A stretch of DNA of 64,000 nucleotides, from assembly GCF_900094565.1 (NCBI RefSeq), contig NZ_FMAF01000010.1, positions 62,001 through 126,000 of the forward strand, written 5' to 3'. Position 1 is the stretch's first letter, and each line of letters opens with the position of its first letter. Below, piece after piece: positions 9,098 to 17,460 of this stretch. The stretch comes from Martinezella lusitana. GTDB taxonomy: Bacteria > Pseudomonadota > Alphaproteobacteria > Rhizobiales > Rhizobiaceae. The notes below the pieces were generated by a model that was not told the origin of the DNA, ran no database searches, and saw nothing but the letters and a program-made list of their open reading frames with translations. A program made the position numbers and the translations under genes.

Positions 9098-9727
9098 TCA
9101 ACCGTTCGGTGTCGATTTGTCCGTTACATTGCCAAGAAGCCCGGTCACCGTACATCCGAGATCGGCAAGTAGCCCGTCCTTCAAACCATAGACCCAGCCG
9201 TGGATCGCAACATTTTTACCGGCCTGCCAGGCCGCCTGGAGCGTCGGGGTACGGGCAAGTCGTTTTACCTGTGCGGCGACGGAGGCCTCGCAAAGTCGGT
9301 CGAGGTCCGCGTCCGTCCAGGCGTTGCATTCCCTGCACTCGAACGCCTGTTCCGCCATCTCGCGCACGGGCTGCAGCCAATGGTCGATAAGGCCGTAGCG
9401 CTCTTCGTTGACGGCGGCGCGTATTCCGCCGCAACCATAATGCCCGCAGACGATGACATGCCTTACGCCAAGCTGGTGCACGGCATATTCCACCACGGAC
9501 AGCATATTCAGGTCGGCGGGGTGGATGAGGTTGGCGACGTTACGGTGCACGAAGACCTCACCCGGCTCCAGGCCGGTGATGACGTTGGCGGGCACACGGC
9601 TGTCGGAGCAGCCTATCCATAGATAGTCCGGCTGCTGCAACGTCGACAGCTTCTCGAAGTAGTTGGGCTTCTCAGCCTTGCGCTCAGTAGCCCACACCCT
9701 GTTCCTGGCAAAGAGGTCTTCAATCAT
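9098..9727 (-). CDS. Beta-class carbonic anhydrase
   Basis: A 209-residue enzyme interconverting CO2 and bicarbonate, expected in the cytoplasm. The zinc-site motifs are complete: CSDSRVP (first Cys plus the Asp-Arg dyad) and HYGCGG with the His and second Cys (VRHVIVCGHYGCGGIRAAV). The VFVHRNVAN block and a C-terminal region with LARTPTLQAAW and VHGWVYGL-like sequence (IHGWVYGLKDG) are typical of the CynT/Can subgroup. It lies head-to-tail behind the ClC channel on the same strand, separated by about 90 bases. Bicarbonate, pH or anion homeostasis could link the two, but co-transcription is only an inference. Confidence 0.93.
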   Translation of the reverse strand: MIEDLFARNRVWATERKAEKPNYFEKLSTLQQPDYLWIGCSDSRVPANVITGLEPGEVFVHRNVANLIHPADLNMLSVVEYAVHQLGVRHVIVCGHYGCGGIRAAVNEERYGLIDHWLQPVREMAEQAFECRECNAWTDADLDRLCEASVAAQVKRLARTPTLQAAWQAGKNVAIHGWVYGLKDGLLADLGCTVTGLLGNVTDKSTPNG

Positions 9728-9820
9728 GACAAAACTCGCCGTTCAGAAACCGAGGCTCCGTGCGCCATCGATCACATGCCTAAACATTGCGGCTCCCCGT
9801 GCATTGAGGCAACCCAAGGA

Positions 9821-11641
9821 TTATTGATCCGTAACCGCCTCCGATCGGGCACCAAAATATGGGCGTCGCTCGAGTTCGGCGGTTTTCAGAGAGCTTCTCA
9901 AGCGCAACAAGTCCTTGCGGGCTATCAGGCCAACGAGCTTGCCTGTCTGGCGATCCACGATCGGGATACGACCTGTATCGGCGGCAAGCATAAGGTCAGC
10001 AATGAACCCCACCGTGTCATCGGGATGACCGACGGGGAGTGAGCTGTCGGAAATACTCTCTCTGAGACTTTGGCCTGCCAGACCTTCGTCCCCCTGCCAG
10101 CGCAACACATCGGCGCGAGAGACCACGCCTGCAAGCAGGCCACTCTCTTCCACGACCGGATAGACGCGATGGTTTTTTTCTGGAGACGCAAAGAAGCTGC
10201 AAGCTTCACCGACGCTCATATTCGCCGCTAGGGTATCGACTTGCTGGATCATAATTTCGGATGCCCGTGTCAGTTCGAAGGGATCGATACCGTATTCGCG
10301 GGTGATGTGCTGGCCGCGGCGCGCAATCTTTTCGGTAAGGATAGAACGGCGGAGCAGCAGAACGGTGACGGCGTAGGCTGTGACCGTCGCTACAAGCAGC
10401 GGCACCAGCGTGCTGATGTCGCCAGTAATCTCTATCGCGAAGAAAGTCCCTGTCAACGGAGCGCGCATCGTGCCCCCCATCATGGCCGCCATGCCAAGAA
10501 GGGCCCAGAAGCCGGGATCTCCGGGAAAAATCAGTCCAACGAGCCAACCGAGAGCGCCGCCAAGAATGAGGAGTGGCGCAAGCACGCCACCTGACGTTCC
10601 CGAGGATAGCGCGACTAGCCAGATCCCTGCTTTAACGAGCAGGATCGCAAGGACTGCTTTGGCAACGATGTGGCTGCCCAACAGATCCGAGATGATGTCG
10701 TAGCCGACGCCGAGAGCGCGCGGTTCGATTAACCCACCGAGACCGACGACCAAACCACCGACGGCAGGCCACCACATCCAATGGATCGGCAGCCGCTCGA
10801 AGGCATCCTCTATTTTGTAAAGCAACGTCGTAAGCAGCCCGGACTGCAGGCCGGAGACGATGCCCATAGCAACGCAAAGAAACACACTCCACCACGGAAG
10901 ATGGCTTTGGAAATTGGTCGGGAAGAGCGGGCCTTGTCCGAACAGGAGCGGTCGCCAGTAGATCGAGACGCAAGCTGCCACGGCGACTGGAATGAAGCTG
11001 CGCGGCTTCCATTCGAACAACAGCAATTCGACGGCCAGCATGACAGCCGCAATCGGTGATCCGAAAATCGCCGTCATGCCGGCCGCTGCACCTGCCACCA
11101 ACAGCGTTTTGCGTTCCGCAGCACTCATATGGAAACATTGCGCAAACAGCGAGCCGATCGCACCGCCGGTCATGATGATCGGCCCTTCGGCACCGAAGGG
11201 GCCACCCGTTCCAATGGATATTGCCGATGAAAGCGGCTTCAGGAGGGCGACCTTTGGCGACATTCGACTGCCGCCAATCAAGATGGCTTCTATGGCTTCG
11301 GGAATACCGTGCCCCCGGATCTTTTCAGAGCCGAAGCGAGCCATCAGGCCGATGACCAGACCACCGATCACAGGAGCCGCCACCATCCAGGCCGATCGTG
11401 GCGCATTGGCAAGTGAAGCTGCCTGAGTGCTGAAGTGCCCAAACCACACGACGTTCGTCACGAGTGAGATCAGATTGACCAATACCCAGGCCGCCAATGC
11501 GCCGCCAGTGCCGACAATGATCGCCATGCCGATCAGGAGCAGGACGCGTTTGTCCGTGGTGAAGTCGCCAGCCTCTCGTCGAGCAAGCCCGCCAGTGAAG
11601 TCATGTTGACGATAGTGTGGTCTGCTTTCCGGGTTTTTCAA
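9821..11641 (-). CDS. ClC-family anion channel/exchanger with C-terminal CBS pair
   Basis: A 606-residue membrane protein. The ClC selectivity motifs are present in order: GHGIPEAI (GSGIPE variant), GPFGAEGP (GKEGP variant keeping the gating Glu) and GSPIAAVMLAVELLLFEW. About ten more hydrophobic stretches follow, up to residue 430. Two CBS motifs occupy about residues 450-590 and probably bind adenine nucleotides. Retention of the gating Glu is compatible with Cl-/H+ exchange, but the subtype is not certain. The gene is divergent from the tandem marR genes, and the promoter region holds a perfect TATATCG-N5-CGATATA operator. Regulation by one of those MarR proteins is therefore likely. Confidence 0.9.
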   Translation of the reverse strand: MKNPESRPHYRQHDFTGGLARREAGDFTTDKRVLLLIGMAIIVGTGGALAAWVLVNLISLVTNVVWFGHFSTQAASLANAPRSAWMVAAPVIGGLVIGLMARFGSEKIRGHGIPEAIEAILIGGSRMSPKVALLKPLSSAISIGTGGPFGAEGPIIMTGGAIGSLFAQCFHMSAAERKTLLVAGAAAGMTAIFGSPIAAVMLAVELLLFEWKPRSFIPVAVAACVSIYWRPLLFGQGPLFPTNFQSHLPWWSVFLCVAMGIVSGLQSGLLTTLLYKIEDAFERLPIHWMWWPAVGGLVVGLGGLIEPRALGVGYDIISDLLGSHIVAKAVLAILLVKAGIWLVALSSGTSGGVLAPLLILGGALGWLVGLIFPGDPGFWALLGMAAMMGGTMRAPLTGTFFAIEITGDISTLVPLLVATVTAYAVTVLLLRRSILTEKIARRGQHITREYGIDPFELTRASEIMIQQVDTLAANMSVGEACSFFASPEKNHRVYPVVEESGLLAGVVSRADVLRWQGDEGLAGQSLRESISDSSLPVGHPDDTVGFIADLMLAADTGRIPIVDRQTGKLVGLIARKDLLRLRSSLKTAELERRPYFGARSEAVTDQ

Positions 11642-11701
11642 TGCGTTGTCTCCAGATCACGCTGCTGTCAGCGGAGGAATATTTCTCATCGGCGCTTCGC
11701 A

Positions 11702-11720
11702 TATATCGTGATACGATATA
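11702..11720. promoter_or_regulatory. MarR-type operator, copy 1
   Basis: TATATCGTGATACGATATA is a perfect 8-3-8 palindrome in the divergent promoter of the ClC gene and the first marR gene. Its core TATATCG-N5-CGATATA recurs at 12709-12727, before the next small gene. A repeated near-identical perfect palindrome beside MarR genes is strong evidence for an operator. Confidence 0.75.
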
Positions 11721-11753
11721 AATCAATATGTTTGTGACCGATGGAGTTGGAAC

Positions 11754-12212
11754 ATGACCACAAAAACACATGAGGATGCCCTTTCGCCGGGGGATTATGA
11801 GGCCCTTGCCGATCTGCGGTACGCGCTGCGAAGATTTACCGAGTTCAGCAATGCGGAAGTTTCGAACCTCGGCATGACGCCACAGCAACATCAAGCACTG
11901 CTTGCAATTAAAGGGTTGCCACCCGAAAAGGAGATGACCATCGGCATGCTCGCCGAACGATTGCTAATTGCGCCGCATTCGGCAACGGAGCTCGTGAACA
12001 GGCTCTCCGATGCGGGCTACATTGAGCGTCTGTCAAGCAAGGATGATGGCCGGCGTCAGATCGTGAGACTGATGGACAAGGCCGACGGCATTCTGGCAAA
12101 GCTCAGTGGTGCGCATCTTCATGAGATCAGGGAGATGGCTCCGGAGCTGATGCAGGCACTTCGCATCCTCCAGGATCGGCGCAAACTGGAGAAAATCGCC
12201 TGGATGGCATAG
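11754..12212 (+). CDS. MarR-family transcriptional regulator, tandem copy 1
   Basis: A 152-residue winged-helix regulator. The shared N-terminal pattern DYEALADLRYALRRFTEFS is followed by a recognition region (MTIGMLAERLLIAPHSATEL) and the wing with DDGRRQIVRL. The start ATG lies 33 bases after a perfect palindromic operator. The product closely resembles that of the next gene along its whole length (QHQALLAIKG, LLIAPH.ATELV, HL.EIREMAPEL), so the pair arose by tandem duplication. The gene probably represses itself and the divergent ClC gene. MarR proteins usually respond to small phenolic, oxidant or anion-related signals; the ligand here is unknown. Confidence 0.9.
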   Translation: MTTKTHEDALSPGDYEALADLRYALRRFTEFSNAEVSNLGMTPQQHQALLAIKGLPPEKEMTIGMLAERLLIAPHSATELVNRLSDAGYIERLSSKDDGRRQIVRLMDKADGILAKLSGAHLHEIREMAPELMQALRILQDRRKLEKIAWMA

Positions 12213-12254
12213 ATCTGGGTGGCTAGGGTCGACGCAAATACTGAGATCGTGACG

Positions 12255-12677
12255 ATGACGAAAGAAACTTTGAGTGGTAGCGATTATGAAGCGCTTGCCA
12301 ATCTGCGCTACACGCTACGGAGATTTATGGATTTCAGCACATCGGCCGCCCAGGAAGAAGGGCTTCCGAGTCAGCAGCATCAGGCTCTGCTCGCGATCAA
12401 GGGGCATCCCGTCGATGCCGCCATGACCATCGGATTGCTGGCGAACCGTCTGCTGATCGCGCCACACACGGCAACAGAGCTCGTTGGGCGACTGAGTGCT
12501 GCCGATTTGGTGACCCGGCACTTAGATCCGCAGGACAAGCGCCGGCAGACATTGACGTTGACCGCGAAGGCCGACGCGGCCCTACTGCGGCTCAGCGCTG
12601 TCCACCTGAAGGAAATCCGGGAAATGGCACCTGAACTGATCGGGATCCTTCAGCGCCTGCAGGCGAAAATCTCTTAG
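12255..12677 (+). CDS. MarR-family transcriptional regulator, tandem copy 2
   Basis: About 140 residues from the ATG at 12255 (MTKETLSGSDYEALANLRYT). The frame opens 12 codons earlier, but the later start aligns with the paralogue at 11754. Conserved blocks are QHQALLAIKGHP, MTIGLLANRLLIAPHTATEL and LDPQDKRRQTLTL, ending with HLKEIREMAPELIG. The gene starts 42 bases after copy 1, so the two are probably one transcript. Sequence divergence within the wing and C-terminus suggests different ligands or heterodimers rather than redundancy. A second copy of the operator follows at 12707-12729. Confidence 0.88.
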   Translation: MTKETLSGSDYEALANLRYTLRRFMDFSTSAAQEEGLPSQQHQALLAIKGHPVDAAMTIGLLANRLLIAPHTATELVGRLSAADLVTRHLDPQDKRRQTLTLTAKADAALLRLSAVHLKEIREMAPELIGILQRLQAKIS

Positions 12678-12706
12678 AGACGGCGGCGATTCCATCTGGA
12701 TATTGA

Positions 12707-12729
12707 AATATATCGTAATGCGATATATT
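12707..12729. promoter_or_regulatory. MarR-type operator, copy 2
   Basis: AATATATCG-TAATG-CGATATATT is a perfect 9-5-9 palindrome sharing the core TATATCG-N5-CGATATA with the site at 11702-11720. It lies 23 bases upstream of the ATG of the small gene at 12752, so that gene is probably a member of the same small regulon. Confidence 0.75.
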
Positions 12730-12751
12730 GTCGAATCAGGAGGATGGTTTA

Positions 12752-13021
12752 ATGGCAGAGACGATCGTCGAAACGAAGACCGATTTAGAACTGTTCGCCG
12801 AGCGTCTATCGCGGAGTGGCAAACGGAAGCACCCGCCGCAGCATTCGCCAACCGCCGACGAACTCGCCGAACTCAAAAGAACACTCAATAGGAGGCTGCA
12901 ATCCGGTCCCATGGACCTCACGCTTCTCGCTTTGGAATGGCGATACGACGTTGCGCTTCTGCTCGATCACATGCGCCATTGGATGCATACGGTTGACCGC
13001 GATTTCAACCGGGATCCATAG
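12752..13021 (+). CDS. Small hypothetical protein under MarR-type operator
   Basis: An 89-residue soluble protein from the ATG at 12752, chosen because AGGAGG lies 8 bases upstream; the frame is open slightly further up. It is charged and helical (FAERLSRSGKRKHPPQHSPT, then ADELAELKRTLNRRL) and ends with aromatic- and His-containing ALEWRYDVALLLDHMRHWMH. I do not recognise a family. The operator at 12707-12729 ties it to the tandem MarR genes. It is followed 110 bases later by a DUF488 gene on the same strand. Confidence 0.7.
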   Translation: MAETIVETKTDLELFAERLSRSGKRKHPPQHSPTADELAELKRTLNRRLQSGPMDLTLLALEWRYDVALLLDHMRHWMHTVDRDFNRDP

Positions 13022-13131
13022 CCGCATGGACAGGCGGCGCGCTCGGTCGCGACTAACGGATCGATCCAGTCGTTTGAGTGAAGCAAGAACCGAGAACGTT
13101 GATGGAAATTCGGGAGACGCTAGATTGAAAC

Positions 13132-13479
13132 ATGACTGTGCACATCAAACGAATCTATGAGCCTGCAGTCGAAGGTGACGGTATCCGGATCCTTGTTGAC
13201 CGGTTATGGCCCCGCGGCGTCAGCAAAAACGACGCTCATATCGACTTCTGGCTAAAGGACATCGCCCCCAGCGCTGAGCTGCGGCGCTGGTTTGAGCACG
13301 ATCCGAACAAATGGAACGAATTCCGTCGTCGCTACCTGGAGGAGCTCGAGAGGAACTCCAAGACGGTGGACGAACTCAGGGAGAAGATCGGCCAATCGAC
13401 GGCGACGCTTCTTTACGGAGCGAAAGATGTTGAGCACAACCACGCCATCGTGCTGATGGATTTCATCACCAGGCAGTGA
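13132..13479 (+). CDS. DUF488 (YeaO-like) protein
   Basis: A 115-residue protein with the family hallmarks: IKRIYEPAVEGDGIRILVDR, LWPRGVSK, a central AELRRWFEHDPNKWNEF and the terminal ILMDF-like stretch (AIVLMDFITRQ). DUF488 proteins are small soluble proteins of uncertain function, often found in stress and detoxification neighbourhoods. Length and ends are normal. It may be cotranscribed with the small gene at 12752, and so under the same MarR-type control, but the 110-base gap leaves room for its own promoter. Confidence 0.85.
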   Translation: MTVHIKRIYEPAVEGDGIRILVDRLWPRGVSKNDAHIDFWLKDIAPSAELRRWFEHDPNKWNEFRRRYLEELERNSKTVDELREKIGQSTATLLYGAKDVEHNHAIVLMDFITRQ

Positions 13480-13554
13480 GTCGAGATGGTGTTCGTCCGC
13501 GACGACGTGCTTGAACAGAATGTCTGGACGGTGACGACCAAAGCCGCGCCCGCA

Positions 13555-13830
13555 TCAAGATGAGGACGGTCGCGCACTGCTGCGAAGGAAAGTCATCTCC
13601 TCGTGGCGGATCTGATTCTCATCGTCTAGAACGACGCGCCATAGTCTATTGCCAAATCGCAGGGACAGGCGCCTCGTGCCTTCATTGTCCGCTGTGCCCA
13701 CCTCTACTGAGGACGTAATCGAGCCTCGCTGCATATGGCCGCGAAAGTCGCTCAGTGATAGACCGAACCGATCGGCAATCTCCGAGGAGTCTACGATAAA
13801 GTCTCCATTTTGCGCACGCTCGACAAACAT
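13555..13830 (-). CDS. DUF6522 family protein
   Basis: A 91-residue protein with an N-terminal helix-turn-helix-like segment (VDSSEIADRFGLSLSDFRGH) and a beta-rich second half ending RLWRVVLDDENQIRHEE, the usual architecture of this small alphaproteobacterial family. Function is unknown; the layout suggests a small DNA- or ligand-binding protein, which is inference. It is convergent with the DUF488 gene. The ATG at 13830 is preceded by an AT-rich region and a GGGAAAAGAGGG stretch that can serve as ribosome binding site. Confidence 0.65.
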   Translation of the reverse strand: MFVERAQNGDFIVDSSEIADRFGLSLSDFRGHMQRGSITSSVEVGTADNEGTRRLSLRFGNRLWRVVLDDENQIRHEEMTFLRSSARPSSS

Positions 13831-14055
13831 CGTTGACCCTCTTTTCCCTCGGACGTGAAAACGTTATTCAGCGATATTAGAGAATGATCAATCATTGTCA
13901 TTCTTAAAATAGAAATTATAGTTGCGACAAGGGAGCAATGTTCGACGGCGTCTGACGGCCAGCAATACCTCCTGCGCTTGCTTGCGACCCATCAATCTAC
14001 CGGTGACGCGCAACGCCGCAAGCACCAGCTCCAATTCGTGAAAGGCAATTCATTG

Positions 14056-15213
14056 GTGTCGATCAACAAGGACTTCAGAACGATTGCGGCCGCAAACGGG
14101 ATCGCCGACGACATCGCCTATGGTGCCGTCACCCCGCCCCTTTACCTCTCAAGCAACTTCGCCTTCCGGCAGTTCGAGCAAGCGCAGGCCTATGAATATT
14201 CCAGAACGTCCAATCCGACCCGCGATCTGCTGGCCGATACACTGGCAAAGCTCGAAGGTGGCGCCGGAACCGTGGTGACCTCATCCGGGATGGCCGCCGT
14301 CAATCTTGTCCTCGGGCTCCTGAAGCCTGGTGATCGAGTGATTGCGCCGCATGACTGTTACGGTGGGACCTATCGACTATTGGCCGCCTTGCAAGACAAG
14401 GGGCATTTTGACGTCGAGTTCGTCGATCAAGGCAACCAGGAAGCCCTGGTCTCAGCCTTGAGCCGCGGCGCGACGCTCGTCTTTGTTGAAACGCCGAGCA
14501 ACCCGCTTATGCGCATCGTCGACATCAATGTCATTGCCCAGCGGACAAAAGCCGTGCAGGCACGCCTTGTGGTCGACAATACCTTCTTATCGCCTGCACT
14601 GCAGCGCCCGATCACCCTTGGCGCCGACTTCGTCATCCATTCGACGACGAAGTATCTGAACGGCCATTCCGATGTCGTTGGTGGCGCCGTCGTCGCGGCA
14701 AACTCGAATGACGTGGAAGAATTGAAGGCCTGGGCAAATATGATCGGTGTCACGGGATCGCCATTCGATGCCTATCTCACTCTGCGCGGCATTCGGAGCC
14801 TTTTTGCCCGGATCGAACGACAGCAGACGACAGCCATGGTCGCCGCTCGCTTTCTCTCGCAGCACCCGCGGGTCGGTGTGGTCCATTATCCTGGTCTGAT
14901 ATCCGATCCCGGCCACGAACTTGCGGCACGACAGCAATCCGGTTTCGGAGCCATGTTGAGTTTCGAACTGAAAGGGGGGCTTGAGGCGGTCCGCAGTTTC
15001 GTGGCGGGGCTGAGGATCTTCACCCTTGCCGAATCCCTGGGTGGCGTTGAAAGTCTCGTTGCGCATCCAGCAAGCATGACCCATGCCGGCATGGGTGCCG
15101 AGGCTCGCCACGCCGCCGGCATAAAGGAAGGCTTGCTAAGAGTATCAGTGGGTCTGGAGGCAGAAGAGGACCTGTTGTCGGATCTCGCCTTCAGCCTGGC
15201 GAACATCGAGTAG
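14056..15213 (+). CDS. metB: Trans-sulfuration PLP enzyme, cystathionine gamma-synthase type
   Basis: About 385 residues from the GTG at 14056; the frame is open 26 codons further upstream, but those residues are not family-like. It is a Cys/Met-metabolism PLP enzyme. Visible features are YEYSRTSNPTRDLLA, the PLP-ring segment TSSGMAAV, the VVDNTFLSP Asp loop, and STTKYLNGHSD with the Schiff-base Lys near residue 199. The C-terminal half has SLGGVESLV.HPASMTHA and LRVSVGLE. This pattern fits cystathionine gamma-synthase or a gamma-lyase; the two cannot be separated by motif alone. It stands alone, without other methionine genes next to it. A second, more divergent family member lies at 44862. 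Confidence 0.88.
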   Translation: MSINKDFRTIAAANGIADDIAYGAVTPPLYLSSNFAFRQFEQAQAYEYSRTSNPTRDLLADTLAKLEGGAGTVVTSSGMAAVNLVLGLLKPGDRVIAPHDCYGGTYRLLAALQDKGHFDVEFVDQGNQEALVSALSRGATLVFVETPSNPLMRIVDINVIAQRTKAVQARLVVDNTFLSPALQRPITLGADFVIHSTTKYLNGHSDVVGGAVVAANSNDVEELKAWANMIGVTGSPFDAYLTLRGIRSLFARIERQQTTAMVAARFLSQHPRVGVVHYPGLISDPGHELAARQQSGFGAMLSFELKGGLEAVRSFVAGLRIFTLAESLGGVESLVAHPASMTHAGMGAEARHAAGIKEGLLRVSVGLEAEEDLLSDLAFSLANIE

Positions 15214-15265
15214 TCGGCCAGTCACATGCGCTCGGGGAAGCCGCCTCGAACGCTTCACGCCTATT

Positions 15266-16387
15266 TCAAGCAACACTGACGGACGCGGCGTTCTTGTTTG
15301 GCAGAAGCCGCGCCATGGCACTCAACAGGTCCGTTTGTGATATCAGACCGAGGATTTGCCGGTCGGCATCCACGACGATCACGGCGTGCGTGCGCCCATC
15401 CGTCAGAACAGGCAACAGCGACAAAGCTGGATCCCCGGCATCGGCGATGGCGGGCCGCGAGAGCGCCTGCGCGATGGTGCCATTGCTTTCCGACAGCTCG
15501 CGCAAACCGACCGTTCCAAGCAACCGGCCCTCTCGGTCCTTCACCGGCAGCGTGCGGACATTATGCTTCAGCAGAAGTCGCCGTGCATGATCCGGCTCGG
15601 CATCCCAGTCGATGCCGATGACATCGCGCGACATGACGTCGGCGCAGCGAATGTCTCCATGCGATCGCACCGCCGCCTGCTGTTCGACCTGCCGCAACAA
15701 CCGGCTGAGATCTGCCCGGTCGATATCGAAGGTCTCGTCAAGCACTTCCAACGCCGAGTCGAGGTCTTCCTCCTGAAAACCTACGCGCAAAGGCGGCGGC
15801 ACATCGCGCGTCTGATGGGTATTCTTCGCGGGCTTTGCGACGACATGGGGATAATTGCGTCTGGAGAGCTTGTGGAACAGCAGCCCGAGGCCAACGAGTA
15901 TGCAAGAGTTCAAGGCAACCGGCACAAATGGAAACAGGAACCCCCAGCCTGCAACGACCGGGCCACCGAGGACGGCTGTCAAGGCGGCGGCACCGCCTGG
16001 CGGATGCAGGCACCGGGTGAACGACATCGCACCGATCGCAAGCGAGACGCCGACGCCGATCGCGATGATCGGATCATGAATGAGGTAGGCTGCGATAATA
16101 CCCATCATGGCGGAAATGGTATTGCCGCCAATGATCGACCACGGTTGAGCAAGCGGACTTGCAGGCACCGCAAAAAGCAGCACCGCGGACGCACCCATTG
16201 GCGCAACGATGAGCGGAAGTTGTGGCCCCTGCCCGAAAAGATAGCCGCTGATGACGCCGGTAAGGCCGATGCCGATCAGGGCGCCAAGACAAGCGATCAA
16301 TCGCTCGCGTAAGGTTGCGCCGGCAAGGATCGGGGCAAACAAGCGGAACCGGCTGGATCCCGCCTTCTGGGAATCTGAATGCTGCAT
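15266..16387 (-). CDS. HPP-family membrane protein with CBS pair
   Basis: A 373-residue protein. The N-terminal half has four to five transmembrane segments around the signature RCLHPPGGAAALTAVLGG that names the HPP family. A cytoplasmic part from about residue 230 carries two CBS motifs (DVMSRDVIGIDWD and QALSRPAIADAGDPALSLLP). HPP proteins have been linked to nitrite or other anion transport in plants and cyanobacteria; the bacterial CBS-fused form is uncharacterised. The CBS pair suggests control by adenine nucleotides. This gene and the ClC gene are both anion-related, CBS-fused membrane proteins within 6 kb. Confidence 0.87.
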   Translation of the reverse strand: MQHSDSQKAGSSRFRLFAPILAGATLRERLIACLGALIGIGLTGVISGYLFGQGPQLPLIVAPMGASAVLLFAVPASPLAQPWSIIGGNTISAMMGIIAAYLIHDPIIAIGVGVSLAIGAMSFTRCLHPPGGAAALTAVLGGPVVAGWGFLFPFVPVALNSCILVGLGLLFHKLSRRNYPHVVAKPAKNTHQTRDVPPPLRVGFQEEDLDSALEVLDETFDIDRADLSRLLRQVEQQAAVRSHGDIRCADVMSRDVIGIDWDAEPDHARRLLLKHNVRTLPVKDREGRLLGTVGLRELSESNGTIAQALSRPAIADAGDPALSLLPVLTDGRTHAVIVVDADRQILGLISQTDLLSAMARLLPNKNAASVSVA

Positions 16388-16439
16388 GGTGAAACCAGTT
16401 TTGGGAAGGGCAATTCGTCAATGATGGGTAGAACCTCGC

Positions 16440-17345
16440 CTAGGTCATCATCAGCCGCGGCCCCCTGCCCTTGGCGGTGCCAAGGACTTCATGAAACGCA
16501 TTGAACGCGCTCGGGCGATCGTTTTTACGATAGATGAGGACCGTATCGACGGTCGCGAGTTGATGCGTCGGCGACGGCATTGGCCAATGCATGAGATCAA
16601 GAACCGACTTTGGCATCACGCCGGCCGCATTGCCGGTCGCCACACTAGCCAGGATCGCATGATAGGAGCCAAGCTCGGTGGTTTGCAAAGCGCTCGACTT
16701 GCGTGCCCAACCTTCGGCGATCCTTCGATAGGTGCATCCGGGTTCCAAAGCCGCAATTGATCGGACCCGCAAGTCGGCGGCCGATCGGATCGATGGATGA
16801 CCGGATGGCAATACAAGCAATAGATCCTCGACAAACACCGGCTCGGCCTCAAGCTGTTCGAGTTCAGCATCAAGACCTGCATCTTCATCCAGCATCGCCT
16901 TGGGTGGCCAGGCGATCAGCGCGCAGTCTAAAACATCTAGCAGAACATCTCGGGCAAGATCACGGGACGCGCCAAGGGTTAGTTGGAGCGATATATCCGG
17001 CCACATCTGATTGAATTGGCTAAGTGCCGCGGGCAATCGGCTTGCCGCTGTACTTTCCATCGTTCCCAAACGCAATGTGCCCGATGGGCGCAAGGGCCTG
17101 ACCGCCTGACGTGCTTCAAGTGCAAGCGCGGCAAGCCGATTGGCATAAATCAGAAACGTCTCGCCTTCTTTCGTCAGCGTCATCTTCTTGCCGTCGCGGC
17201 TGAAGAGCAAGACGCCAAGATAGTCCTCCAACTGCTGGGTCCGCGTCGTCACATTCGATGGCACGCGCCCGAGAGCTTTCGCGGCCCTGGTGACGCTTCG
17301 CTCACTGGCGACGGCGAGGAATATCTCTATCGATGAAAGGTCCAA
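16440..17345 (-). CDS. LysR-family transcriptional regulator
   Basis: A 301-residue protein with the LysR winged helix at residues 1-60 (LSSIEIFLAVASERSVTRAA, KALGRVPSNVTTRTQQLE) and a substrate-binding domain from about residue 90. The LFSRDGKKMTLTKEGETFL block is typical. It is divergent from the 5-formyl-THF cyclo-ligase gene, and the roughly 110-base gap holds both promoters. The target genes are unknown; the divergent ligase or the adjacent HPP-CBS gene are candidates by position only. Confidence 0.9.
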   Translation of the reverse strand: MDLSSIEIFLAVASERSVTRAAKALGRVPSNVTTRTQQLEDYLGVLLFSRDGKKMTLTKEGETFLIYANRLAALALEARQAVRPLRPSGTLRLGTMESTAASRLPAALSQFNQMWPDISLQLTLGASRDLARDVLLDVLDCALIAWPPKAMLDEDAGLDAELEQLEAEPVFVEDLLLVLPSGHPSIRSAADLRVRSIAALEPGCTYRRIAEGWARKSSALQTTELGSYHAILASVATGNAAGVMPKSVLDLMHWPMPSPTHQLATVDTVLIYRKNDRPSAFNAFHEVLGTAKGRGPRLMMT

Positions 17346-17460
17346 CGGAAAGATCTCGATTCAGGAATTAAGTTGCTCTATCATTCCCTATATAAAAATC
17401 ATTGTCGCAGCTCAAGCATGTTTCGACATCGAGCCATGGAATGGGAGCGTTAAGGAGCGG

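Noticed and set aside
15356..16312. A 318-codon plus-strand frame opposite the HPP-CBS gene
   Set aside because: Low-complexity charged translation with no family features; the opposite strand carries the HPP signature and CBS motifs.
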